Positions 44,680 through 52,164 of a stretch of 64,000 nucleotides of DNA are shown one piece after another. The DNA is from an uncultured Lachnospiraceae bacterium (GTDB taxonomy: Bacteria > Bacillota > Clostridia > Lachnospirales > Lachnospiraceae). The notes below the pieces were generated by a model. That model had not been told where the DNA came from. It saw nothing but the letters and a program-made list of their open reading frames with translations, and made no database searches. Location of the stretch: the NCBI GenBank assembly GCA_910585215.1, contig CAJUDQ010000008.1, forward strand, positions 31,799 to 95,798, given 5' to 3'. The position numbers and the translations under genes are program-made. The stretch's first letter is position 1. Each line of letters starts with the position of its first letter.

Positions 44680-45774
44680 TTAATTGCTTTCTTTTTTATA
44701 CTTCTCTGCCTGTTCTTTGATTAACTCCATATCATCAAAATAATTAATCTTCATGGCCGCCTTCACTTCCGCCAGTGTCTGTGCAGCTACCTCTTTTGCC
44801 GCCTCGCTTCCCTTTTTCAAAATCTCATAAACTCTTGGAATATCCGCTTCATATTCCTTTCTTCTTGCGCGAATCGGCTCTAATTCTTCTTCCAAAATAC
44901 GAATTAAAAATTTCTTTACTTTGACATCTCCAAGCCCGCCTCTTTGATAATGTTCCTTTAATTCCGAAAGTCCTGCATAATCAGGCAGATATTTCTCAAA
45001 ATGCTCCGGCCTGCTGAATGCATCCAGATAAGTAAATACGGTATTTCCTTCAATATGTCCAGGGTCGCTGACCTGAATATGAGTCGGGTCCGTATACATG
45101 TTCATAACCTTCTTTTTTACTTCTTCCGCAGTATCTGCCAGATAAATACAATTTCCAAGAGACTTGCTCATCTTTGCTTTTCCGTCTGTACCCGGAAGAC
45201 GTAAACATGCCTCATTTTGAGAAATAAATGCTTCTGGTTCCACAAGCACCTCCTCATAGACAGAATTAAATTTTCTCACAATCTCCCTTGCCTGCTCTAT
45301 CATGGGAAGCTGGTCTTCCCCCACCGGTACGGTGGTCGCTTTAAACGCAGTAATATCCGATGCCTGACTAATTGGATAAGTAAAAAATCCTACCGGAATA
45401 CTTGCTTCAAAATTTCGCATCTGAATCTCGGATTTTACGGTAGGATTTCGCTGCAATCTCGCCACTGTCACAAGGTCCATATAATAAAAGGTCAATTCTG
45501 TCAGCTCTGGAATCTGCGACTGAATAAACATGGTAGACTTTTCAGGGTCCAGTCCGCAGGATAAATAGTCAAGCGCTACCTCTATAATATTTTGACGGAC
45601 CTTTTCAGGAGTTTCTATATTGTCCGTCAAAGCCTGCGCATCCGCAATCATAATATATATTTTATCATATTCTCCTGAATTTTGAAGCTCCACCCTCCAT
45701 TTTAAAGAACCCACATAATGTCCTATATGAAGCCTTCCTGTCGGTCTGTCTCCCGTTAAAATAATCTTTCCCAA
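44680..45774 (-). CDS. trpS: Tryptophanyl-tRNA synthetase
   Basis: Charges tRNA-Trp. Class I synthetase with the HIGH motif in GRLHIGHYVGSL and KMSKS in GKAKMSKSLGN; about 364 residues. Start: I prefer the TTG at 45774, because GGAGG lies seven bases upstream and the resulting N-terminus (MGKIILTGDRPTGRLHIGH) matches family starts. A GTG at 45795 and an ATG at 45789 exist in frame but lack a ribosome site; the ATG overlaps the GGAGG. Upstream is a two-hairpin leader and a tRNA-like gene. No T-box is visible. Confidence 0.93.
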   Translation of the reverse strand: MGKIILTGDRPTGRLHIGHYVGSLKWRVELQNSGEYDKIYIMIADAQALTDNIETPEKVRQNIIEVALDYLSCGLDPEKSTMFIQSQIPELTELTFYYMDLVTVARLQRNPTVKSEIQMRNFEASIPVGFFTYPISQASDITAFKATTVPVGEDQLPMIEQAREIVRKFNSVYEEVLVEPEAFISQNEACLRLPGTDGKAKMSKSLGNCIYLADTAEEVKKKVMNMYTDPTHIQVSDPGHIEGNTVFTYLDAFSRPEHFEKYLPDYAGLSELKEHYQRGGLGDVKVKKFLIRILEEELEPIRARRKEYEADIPRVYEILKKGSEAAKEVAAQTLAEVKAAMKINYFDDMELIKEQAEKYKKESN

Positions 45775-45793
45775 TTTCTTTTCCTCCATATTC

Positions 45794-45849
45794 ACGATGC
45801 CGTTTTTTCATGATTTTGAATCATATAATAAGATTGCTGTAAGCATCGT
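45794..45849 (-). promoter_or_regulatory. Second trpS leader hairpin (copy B)
   Basis: ACGATGC/GCATCGT stem (45794-45800 with 45843-45849) closing an inner ATGATT/AATCAT hairpin. It is a sequence relative of the terminator at 45906-45965 (same ACGATGCTTRCAGCAAT 5' arm). Its 3' arm ends a few bases before the trpS GGAGG, and the U-run of copy A is replaced by the ribosome site. Confidence 0.6.
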
Positions 45850-45905
45850 TTATAATAACAGCCAATTTAAACCTGAATAAACTGTTTAAACAAATCCAAA
45901 AAAAC

Positions 45906-45965
45906 ACGATGCCTTTTTGCCTTTATGATTATAAGTCATACGCATAAAATTGCTGCAAGCATCGT
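45906..45965 (-). terminator. Terminator of the tRNA-like gene (leader copy A)
   Basis: ACGATGC/GCATCGT (45906-45912 with 45959-45965) and inner TTTATG/CATAAA pairing; on the minus strand GTTTTTTT follows. It should end the transcript of the tRNA-like gene about five bases after its 3' end. Confidence 0.8.
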
Positions 45966-45969
45966 TTTA

Positions 45970-46114
45970 TGGTGATGGCAGGATTCGAACCTGCACATGG
46001 TTTTCCGGTAAATCCAAATAATTTGCTGTTATGGTTATTATCATAACCATCAAGAGTAATCAGCCAAAGGTTGATTACATTGTTTACTGCGTCTTCCAGT
46101 TCCGCCACATCACC
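45970..46114 (-). ncRNA. tRNA-Leu-like RNA with an abnormal 60-nt structured insertion
   Basis: A 145-nt element with most marks of a tRNA: a perfect 7-bp acceptor stem (GGTGATG/CATCACC), A as discriminator, a leucine-type D arm (TGGCGGAACTGGAAGACGC) and a canonical T arm (GCAGGTTCGAATCCTGC). Between D and T arms there are 93 nt instead of the usual 32 or so. That stretch folds into two or three extra hairpins (GTAATCA/TGATTAC; ATGGTTAT/ATAACCAT; CAAA/TTTG) enclosed by a possible GTAAA/TTTAC stem. No leucine anticodon loop can be found; simple removal of the insert would give a UUG anticodon. No CCA is encoded. It has its own promoter and terminator, so it is probably transcribed. It may be a tRNA mimic, a pseudo-tRNA, or a tRNA with an unknown insert. 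Confidence 0.72.
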
Positions 46115-46121
46115 AAAATTT

Positions 46122-46150
46122 AGCATAGCATTATCAAAAGATTTTGTCAA
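46122..46150 (-). promoter_or_regulatory. Promoter of the tRNA-like gene
   Basis: On the minus strand TTGACA (46145-46150), 17-base spacer, TATGCT (46122-46127). Transcription would start within a few bases of the 5' end of the tRNA-like fold. It diverges from the tmRNA promoter. Confidence 0.85.
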
Positions 46151-46206
46151 GTATCTATTATTTTTCGAGATAAATATTCTGTCAGTAAAAGTTTTTTATT
46201 TCTCTC

Positions 46207-46235
46207 TTGACTTTATTGCAAAAATGAATTATGAT
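46207..46235 (+). promoter_or_regulatory. Promoter of tmRNA
   Basis: TTGACT (46207-46212), 17-base spacer, TATGAT (46230-46235), about 24 bases before the mature 5' end of ssrA. Confidence 0.85.
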
Positions 46236-46258
46236 AAAAAAACCGCAAGGTATCTTAC

Positions 46259-46594
46259 GGGGTAGTAAAGGTTTCGACAGGGACTATGCAGCCGGTGAAG
46301 CTATTCGCATGCGATGCGTTAAATGGCAAAATTAAATATAAACGCTGAAGACAATTTAGCTTACGCTGCCTAAAGGCAGCTGTCTTATCTGTGTGACCTG
46401 CCACACAGACTAAGGCATCGACTCTGCAGGAAACGACATATACTAAGCTTTGCGTATATGGGCGTATTATGAAGCTACTGAAGCTGTCAGGATGTTAGTT
46501 TTCGGACAGTGGAGGGAATGTTAAAAAACTGACTATAATAGTAGAAGAACGGGGAATTGGTTTTTGGACACGAGTTCGACTCTCGTCTACTCCA
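46259..46594 (+). ncRNA. ssrA: tmRNA
   Basis: Rescues stalled ribosomes and tags their products for proteolysis. The 5' end GGGGTAGTAAAGGTTTCGAC and the 3' end GTTCGACTCTCGTCTACTCCA are typical of one-piece tmRNA; the 5' and 3' ends pair over seven base pairs (one G-U). The tag reading frame at 46326-46373 encodes AKLNINAEDNLAYAA then TAA, followed immediately by a stable hairpin (GCTGCC/GGCAGC). Length about 336 nt. The tag ends in YAA, a variant of the common LAA. Terminator at 46608-46655. Confidence 0.95.
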
Positions 46595-46607
46595 TATTTA
46601 AAATGTA

Positions 46608-46655
46608 AAAAGAGTATTTGTAAAGTCTGCTTATAAAACTTTATAAATACTCTTT
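46608..46655 (+). terminator. Terminator after tmRNA
   Basis: AAAGAGTATTTGTAAAGT pairs with ACTTTATAAATACTCTTT, one mismatch; GTTTTTAT follows. It also lies just downstream of the asnB stop (46690) for the opposite strand. Confidence 0.88.
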
Positions 46656-46689
46656 GTTTTTATCAATATATCCCTCTGTTTTTTATATT

Positions 46690-48552
46690 TTACGCCGGAA
46701 CGGTTACTTTCTCCGCTTCCATATAAATTTCATGCCAGATTAAAAACACATAAACAGCCCATATTTTTCTGCTGTTATCTGCTTTCCCTTCTCTATGTTC
46801 CTCCATAAGTTTTTTAAGCGCATTCGTATCAAAATATTTTTTTGCTGTCTCCCCTGTCAGCTTATCAAGCACCCTGTTATAGTATTTCTCCTCCTTTAAC
46901 CACACCCTGACCGGCACTGGAAAGCCGAGTTTCTTCTTATTGGCAGTCGCTTCCGGCAGATGCCTTTTTGCTGCAATCCGAAAGGCTCTTTTTGTAGCTT
47001 CTTTATTGCACCTGTAATCAACCGGCATATTTTTGGTATAACGAAACACATTGATATCCAAGAATGGAACCCTTGACTCCAGCGAATGTGCCATGCTCAT
47101 TTTATCAGCCTTTAATAAAATATCTCCCTGAAGCCAGAAATTAATATCGATATACTGCATTTTTGCAATATCATTTAATCCTTTTACTTTTTTATAATAT
47201 GGTGCTACAATCTCCATTGGCTTTATATGTGTAAGCCTTGTTTTCAACAGTTTTTCCCTCTCTTCCACAGAGAAAAGATTTGCATTTCCAATAAAACGCT
47301 CTTCTACTGTTTTGCTTCCCCGTATCAGAAAATCCCTTCCCTTAAAATCCGGAAGTTTTCTGCATAACGCAGCTATCGGTTTTTTAATAAATTTTGGCAC
47401 ATATCGAAAGCCTCTGAGTGAAATCGGTTCATGATAAATATTATAGCCGCCGAAAAATTCATCTGCCCCTTCGCCTGAAAGCACTACTTTAAGCTGCTCT
47501 GCCGCCAGCTTGTCCACAAAGTAAAGCGCAATACACGACGGGTCTGCCAGAGGCTCATCCATATAGTACATTACCTTTGGAATCGAATCAAAATACTCCT
47601 CACTCGAAATATTTTTATTATAATTTTCCTTGTTCTTTAATGCTTTTGTAAGTCCTTCGGCATATCTTATTTCATTGTATTTACTGTTTTTATCCAGAAA
47701 CCCTACCGTAAAAGTCTTTTTTCCCGGAAACTCAGCAACCACATAACTTGAATCCACACCGCTTGACAATAATGAACCAACCTCCACATCGCTAATCATA
47801 TGTGCGTTTGTTGTTTCATGTACAATATTCTCAATATCAGCTACCACCTGTTCAAGCGAAAGTCCTTCTTTTGAATCAGGACTCATCATAGGGTCAAAAT
47901 ATCTCTTCACATCCATTTTTCCGTCTTTATAAAGGAAAAAATGTCCTGCGGGAAGCCTGTAGATACCTTTAAAAAAGGTTTCTGGAAGAACAGAATACTG
48001 GAAACTCAAATATTGCTCCAACGCTGCTTCATTCAATTCTCTCTTCATATCGGGATATTCCAGAATGCTTTTTATTTCCGAGCTGAATACAAGATTTCCG
48101 TCAGGCGCCGTACCATAATAAAAAGGCTTAATTCCAAAAAAATCCCTTGCGCCAAAAATAATGTCTTTCTTTGAATCATAAATCACAAATGCAAACATTC
48201 CGCGAAGCTTGTAAAGCAAGTCTGTTCCGTACTCCTCATATCCGTGAATCAGACATTCCGTATCCGAATTATTTTCAAACACATGTCCTTTTTCTATCAG
48301 TTCCTTTCTGATTTCAAGATGATTGTAAATTTCTCCGTTAAAGGTTATTACAATCTTTTTATCTTCATTATACATTGGCTGCGAACCATTTTCCAAATCT
48401 ATAATACTGAGCCTGCGAAAGCCGAGAGCTGCCTGCTCTGACAAAAACGCTCCTTCCTGGTCAGGTCCTCTGTGGGCAATTTTGTCTGTCATTCTTTTCA
48501 GTACATCCTCTCTGTTACAGTTTGTTCCTGCAAATCCGCTAAATCCACACAT
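46690..48552 (-). CDS. asnB: Asparagine synthetase (glutamine-hydrolysing)
   Basis: Makes asparagine from aspartate, glutamine and ATP. 620 residues with the processed N-terminus MCGFSGF (catalytic Cys2), glutamine-site blocks HRGPDQEG and TFNGEIYN, and the synthetase PPi loop SSGVDSSYV near residue 270. All active-site residues appear intact. GGAG lies about ten bases before the ATG. It is preceded by a leader of about 190 bases with competing hairpins and has murE upstream on the same strand. Confidence 0.95.
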   Translation of the reverse strand: MCGFSGFAGTNCNREDVLKRMTDKIAHRGPDQEGAFLSEQAALGFRRLSIIDLENGSQPMYNEDKKIVITFNGEIYNHLEIRKELIEKGHVFENNSDTECLIHGYEEYGTDLLYKLRGMFAFVIYDSKKDIIFGARDFFGIKPFYYGTAPDGNLVFSSEIKSILEYPDMKRELNEAALEQYLSFQYSVLPETFFKGIYRLPAGHFFLYKDGKMDVKRYFDPMMSPDSKEGLSLEQVVADIENIVHETTNAHMISDVEVGSLLSSGVDSSYVVAEFPGKKTFTVGFLDKNSKYNEIRYAEGLTKALKNKENYNKNISSEEYFDSIPKVMYYMDEPLADPSCIALYFVDKLAAEQLKVVLSGEGADEFFGGYNIYHEPISLRGFRYVPKFIKKPIAALCRKLPDFKGRDFLIRGSKTVEERFIGNANLFSVEEREKLLKTRLTHIKPMEIVAPYYKKVKGLNDIAKMQYIDINFWLQGDILLKADKMSMAHSLESRVPFLDINVFRYTKNMPVDYRCNKEATKRAFRIAAKRHLPEATANKKKLGFPVPVRVWLKEEKYYNRVLDKLTGETAKKYFDTNALKKLMEEHREGKADNSRKIWAVYVFLIWHEIYMEAEKVTVPA

Positions 48553-48594
48553 TTTCTTTTATCTCCAATTCCGCCTGTCTGGGCCTTTTTCATT

Positions 48595-48680
48595 TCACAG
48601 GAAACATTTCTCCTGCTGCCTGCATAACCTTTGCTCATTTCCTGTGATGCTGGACTTACACTGCTCCAGCTCTGCACAGG
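48595..48680 (-). promoter_or_regulatory. asnB leader with mutually exclusive hairpins
   Basis: Within the 190-base gap before asnB, in transcript order: CCTGTG (48675-48680), a GCTGGA/TCCAGC hairpin, CACAGG (48641-48646), and TTTCCTGTGA (48595-48604). The middle CACAGG can pair either with the first element, closing a 12-bp hairpin with internal loop, or with the last over ten perfect base pairs. This is the layout of a switch, though no U-tract or known riboswitch consensus is present. Confidence 0.5.
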
Positions 48681-48742
48681 CACAGTTTACCATACTTTCC
48701 CCTTCAATTTCAAGTTTTATCCATATAATTCATCAAAGAAAT

Positions 48743-50230
48743 TCATACAAGCCCAAGTTCCGTTTTCACTTCTTCTACAAGCTCTCTTTCATCCATATGA
48801 TATTTTACTCCCTGAATAATCTGATAATCCTCATGGCCTTTTCCTGCAAGCACAATAATATCTCCGTCTTCTCCATGTTCAATGGCATATTTAATCGCCT
48901 GTTTTCGGTCTGGAATTGTAACATAAGCTCCATTTGCACGTTTCACGCCCGTTAAAATATCTTCAATAATTGCCATCGGCTGTTCATTTCTTGGATTATC
49001 AGAGGTAATGACAGACAAATCTGAAAGTCTTGAAGAAACCTCCCCCATCTCATATCTTCTGTGTTTATCTCTGTTTCCTCCACAGCCAAACAGAGTGACA
49101 ATTCTGTGCGGCTTATATTTTCTCAGATTTGTCAACAGACTCTCCAGACTCATAGCATTGTGCGCATAATCAATCATCAGCGTAAATTTTGGCGAAACAG
49201 ACAGAAGTTCAACCCTTCCTTTTACCTTGATATCCAGAAGTGCTTTTTCTATCTTCTTTTTATCCTCTGTAAAATGCCTGCATACAGCAATAGCAGCAAG
49301 GGAATTATACACGCTGAATTCTCCCGGTACATGAATTTCAACCTGCATTTCAAGCTTTCCCGACAAATCATAAGAAACTCCCAAAAGCCCTGGTTTGGTA
49401 AACAGATGAATATGCTCCGCCTGCATATCTGCATGATTTTCAGTTCCTACTCCATAGGTTTCCACATCACACACACAGCCTTCAATCATTCTGTCTGCAT
49501 ATTCATCATCTATATTAAAAATTCCATGCCTGCAATTTTTAAACAGCTTTGCCTTGCAGCTTAGATAATCTTCAAAGTCTTTATGTTCACCCGGCGCGAT
49601 ATGGTCAGGAGAAAGATTTGTAAATATACCATAATCAAACATAAATCCCGCAACTCTGTCAAGCATAAGCCCCTGTGAAGAAACCTCCATCACAACCGCC
49701 TCGCAGCCCTTTTCTACCATCTGTGCAAAATATTTTTGCACAAGAAAAGACTCGGGTGTTGTATTTTCAGAAGGAATTTTAATATCCTCTATAACCGTTT
49801 CTATTGTGCCAATTAATCCTGTTTTTATACCGACACTCTCCAAAACGGAATGAATCATATACGCGGCGGTTGTTTTTCCCTTTGTACCCGTAATTCCGAT
49901 AGTCTTTAATTTTTCCGCCGGATATCCAAAATACGCTGCTGACATGCATGCAAGCGCATATCTTGTGCTTTTTACCTTTATCAGTGTTATATTTTTCAGC
50001 ATTATATTTTCAAGGCATTTTATATCTTTTTCCACAACAAGCGCCGATACCCCTTTTTCAATTACATCCGATGCAAATTCATGCGAATCTCTGACCGCAC
50101 CGGTAATACAGACAAATACGTCTCCCTGTTCCGCTTTTCTGGAATCCATAACAAGATTATTTACTTCAATGTCAACACTTCCATTTAAAACTATATAATC
50201 CAGCCTTTCCAGCATATCTTTTAACAACAT
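48743..50230 (-). CDS. murE: UDP-MurNAc-tripeptide synthetase (meso-DAP adding)
   Basis: Adds the third amino acid to the peptidoglycan stem. 495 residues with the ATP-binding GITGTKGKTTAAYM, the conserved VMEVSSQGL block and DNPR (in TSDNPRNEQP), the motif that selects meso-diaminopimelate over lysine. This matches dapF directly upstream (15 bases), which makes the substrate. The two genes therefore supply and attach meso-DAP. GGGAGAG precedes the start. Cytoplasmic enzyme. Confidence 0.94.
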   Translation of the reverse strand: MLLKDMLERLDYIVLNGSVDIEVNNLVMDSRKAEQGDVFVCITGAVRDSHEFASDVIEKGVSALVVEKDIKCLENIMLKNITLIKVKSTRYALACMSAAYFGYPAEKLKTIGITGTKGKTTAAYMIHSVLESVGIKTGLIGTIETVIEDIKIPSENTTPESFLVQKYFAQMVEKGCEAVVMEVSSQGLMLDRVAGFMFDYGIFTNLSPDHIAPGEHKDFEDYLSCKAKLFKNCRHGIFNIDDEYADRMIEGCVCDVETYGVGTENHADMQAEHIHLFTKPGLLGVSYDLSGKLEMQVEIHVPGEFSVYNSLAAIAVCRHFTEDKKKIEKALLDIKVKGRVELLSVSPKFTLMIDYAHNAMSLESLLTNLRKYKPHRIVTLFGCGGNRDKHRRYEMGEVSSRLSDLSVITSDNPRNEQPMAIIEDILTGVKRANGAYVTIPDRKQAIKYAIEHGEDGDIIVLAGKGHEDYQIIQGVKYHMDERELVEEVKTELGLV

Positions 50231-50245
50231 AATTTTTCTCTCCCA

Positions 50246-51079
50246 TTATATCTGAATTTCCCCTGTACAGACAAACTCTGCCGGCCCTGTCATCAGTACA
50301 GTATTTTTTTCTCTGTCATATTTGATTTTTAAATCTCCACCCACAAGATGTACCAGTACTTCATCCGCAGTAAGACCATTCCATACACAGGCAACCACAC
50401 TGGCACAGGCCCCTGTTCCACAGGCAAGTGTTTCTCCGGAACCACGTTCCCAGACACGCATTTCTATTGTATTTTTATCGATAATATGTATAAATTCTGT
50501 ATTTACTTTATCAGGAAAAATCGGATGCTGTTCAAAATCCGGTCCTATTTTTTCCAGATTTAATATTTTTATATTATCCACAAAAACAACTGCGTGAGGA
50601 TTTCCCATAGAAACGCAGGTCAGATGATATTCCAGTCCGTTCACTGACACAGGTTCATCTACCATGATTTCTCCTTCAAAGTTTACCGGTATCTGTTCTG
50701 GTACAAGAATCGGACTTCCCATATCAACCTGAACCGTATCCACTTTTTTGTCTTTGATATTCAGCTTTAAAGTTTTGATACCTGACAGCGTTTCTATCTT
50801 CAGTTCTGTCTTATCTGTAAGTCCAAAATCATACACATATTTTGCCACACAGCGAATACCGTTTCCACACATTTTTCCCTCAGAGCCGTCTGCATTATAC
50901 ATCACCATTTTAAAATCCGCAACCTTTGACGGATAAATCAATATCAGCCCGTCAGAACCTATTCCGAAATGTCTGTCGCTTACCTTTATGGCTGTTTCCC
51001 TTGGATTTTCCACTGTTTCCTTAAAACAATTTACATAAATATAATCATTTCCACATCCCTGCATTTTTGCAAATTCCAT
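50246..51079 (-). CDS. dapF: Diaminopimelate epimerase
   Basis: Interconverts LL- and meso-diaminopimelate. 277 residues with both catalytic cysteines: GKMCGNGIRCVAKY (about 69-82) and LACGTGACAS (about 214-223). Begins MEFAKMQGCGNDYI as usual. It forms an operon with murE downstream. AAGGAG precedes the start. Provides the meso-DAP used for cell wall and, indirectly, lysine. Confidence 0.96.
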   Translation of the reverse strand: MEFAKMQGCGNDYIYVNCFKETVENPRETAIKVSDRHFGIGSDGLILIYPSKVADFKMVMYNADGSEGKMCGNGIRCVAKYVYDFGLTDKTELKIETLSGIKTLKLNIKDKKVDTVQVDMGSPILVPEQIPVNFEGEIMVDEPVSVNGLEYHLTCVSMGNPHAVVFVDNIKILNLEKIGPDFEQHPIFPDKVNTEFIHIIDKNTIEMRVWERGSGETLACGTGACASVVACVWNGLTADEVLVHLVGGDLKIKYDREKNTVLMTGPAEFVCTGEIQI

Positions 51080-51309
51080 AGTATTCTCCTTTTCTAAAAA
51101 TCTGCCATTCTAAAACCTATTGCCTTAAAATCTGTTATATCACATACCATATCTGATTACTCCATAGAAAAATTATCTTGCAAAATTTCTACTTATGATA
51201 ATTATATCATCACTATTTTTATAAAAATACTACATTTCTGCTTCTTTTCTTGCAAATTGTGCTATAATCTTTCTATGTACCACACTGCTCATAAAGGAGG
51301 TTCTTTATT

Positions 51310-52164
51310 ATGAATAAAACTACGACAGCTTATAAAAAATCCGGTTATCTATACAATGATTTTAAAATATTTCATCTTCATTATTCCAAGACGGAAGAAA
51401 TCCCTTTTCATTATCATGACTTTCATAAAATATTAATTTTTATTAACGGAAATATAAATTATAATATCGAAGGCAGAAAATTCCGCCTGTTTCCCTATGA
51501 TATTATCTTTGTTCGGGCGGGAGATGTTCACCGGCCTGAACTGACAAAAGATTCTGATTATGAGCGCATTATTATTTACATATCCGAGCGCTATATTCAT
51601 TCTTTTGAACAGCGCTGTTCGAATACAGACATCCCCTTTTCTCTGTCAAGTTTCCCGTCAAATGTTCTGCGCCCTTCCATGCACATAAATGCAAATTTGA
51701 TTCATTCTATTTACCGCCTGCACAGCGCAGTAATCGAAAATGAATTTGGCAGCGAATTATATAGAGAAGCTGTTTTTTCGGAATTTTTTGTCCTTTTGAT
51801 AAGAGCTGTTCGAAAAAATATGATTGAATTTGGCGATGTGATTAGCTGTGATGAAAAACTGTTCCATATAATTCACTATATAAACAATCATATCACAGAA
51901 GATATCAATATTGATACGCTTGCTTCTTCACTGTATTTAAGCCGTTCTAGGCTTATGCACTTTTTTAAGGAAAAAACCGGAACAAGCATCGGGCAATATA
52001 TTGCCAATAAAAGATTGATTCTTGCGAGGCATCTGATAGAAAATGGATGTAACCGTACAGAAGCCTGTTTTCAGTGTGGCTATAAAAATTATTCCACTTT
52101 TACAAGAGCCTATAACAAACAGTTAAAAAATCTTTTTGGATGCGACACAGACTCTCACGCTTAA
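51310..52164 (+). CDS. AraC-family regulator with cupin sensor
   Basis: 284 residues. The N-terminal cupin-like domain (IPFHYHDFHKILIFINGNINYNIEGRKFRLFPYDIIFVRAGDVHRPEL) probably binds a sugar or small ligand; the C-terminal AraC domain has two helix-turn-helix motifs (DINIDTLASSLYLSRSRLMHFFKEKTGTSIGQYI and RTEACFQCGYKNYSTFTRAYNKQLK). AAAGGAGG precedes the start. Its regulated genes are not obvious. It converges with the patatin gene, and both stop codons share the TTAA at 52161-52164. Confidence 0.9.
   Translation: MNKTTTAYKKSGYLYNDFKIFHLHYSKTEEIPFHYHDFHKILIFINGNINYNIEGRKFRLFPYDIIFVRAGDVHRPELTKDSDYERIIIYISERYIHSFEQRCSNTDIPFSLSSFPSNVLRPSMHINANLIHSIYRLHSAVIENEFGSELYREAVFSEFFVLLIRAVRKNMIEFGDVISCDEKLFHIIHYINNHITEDINIDTLASSLYLSRSRLMHFFKEKTGTSIGQYIANKRLILARHLIENGCNRTEACFQCGYKNYSTFTRAYNKQLKNLFGCDTDSHA

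Noticed and set aside
45970..46114. Group I intron inside a tRNA-Leu
   Set aside because: The extra sequence is about 60 nt, far below the size and conserved elements of group I introns.
45775..46150. T-box riboswitch for trpS
   Set aside because: Stem I, AG-bulge or specifier-loop elements and the conserved T-box antiterminator sequence are not present; the structured sequence is tRNA-like instead.
45929..46150. 73-residue reading frame across the tRNA-like gene
   Set aside because: Its translation (GDVAELEDA...CAGSNPA) is the usual artefact of reading a leucine-type tRNA gene as protein.
48498..48683. 61-residue frame between murE and asnB
   Set aside because: Composition is unlike protein and it lies over the competing hairpins of the asnB leader; no ribosome site.
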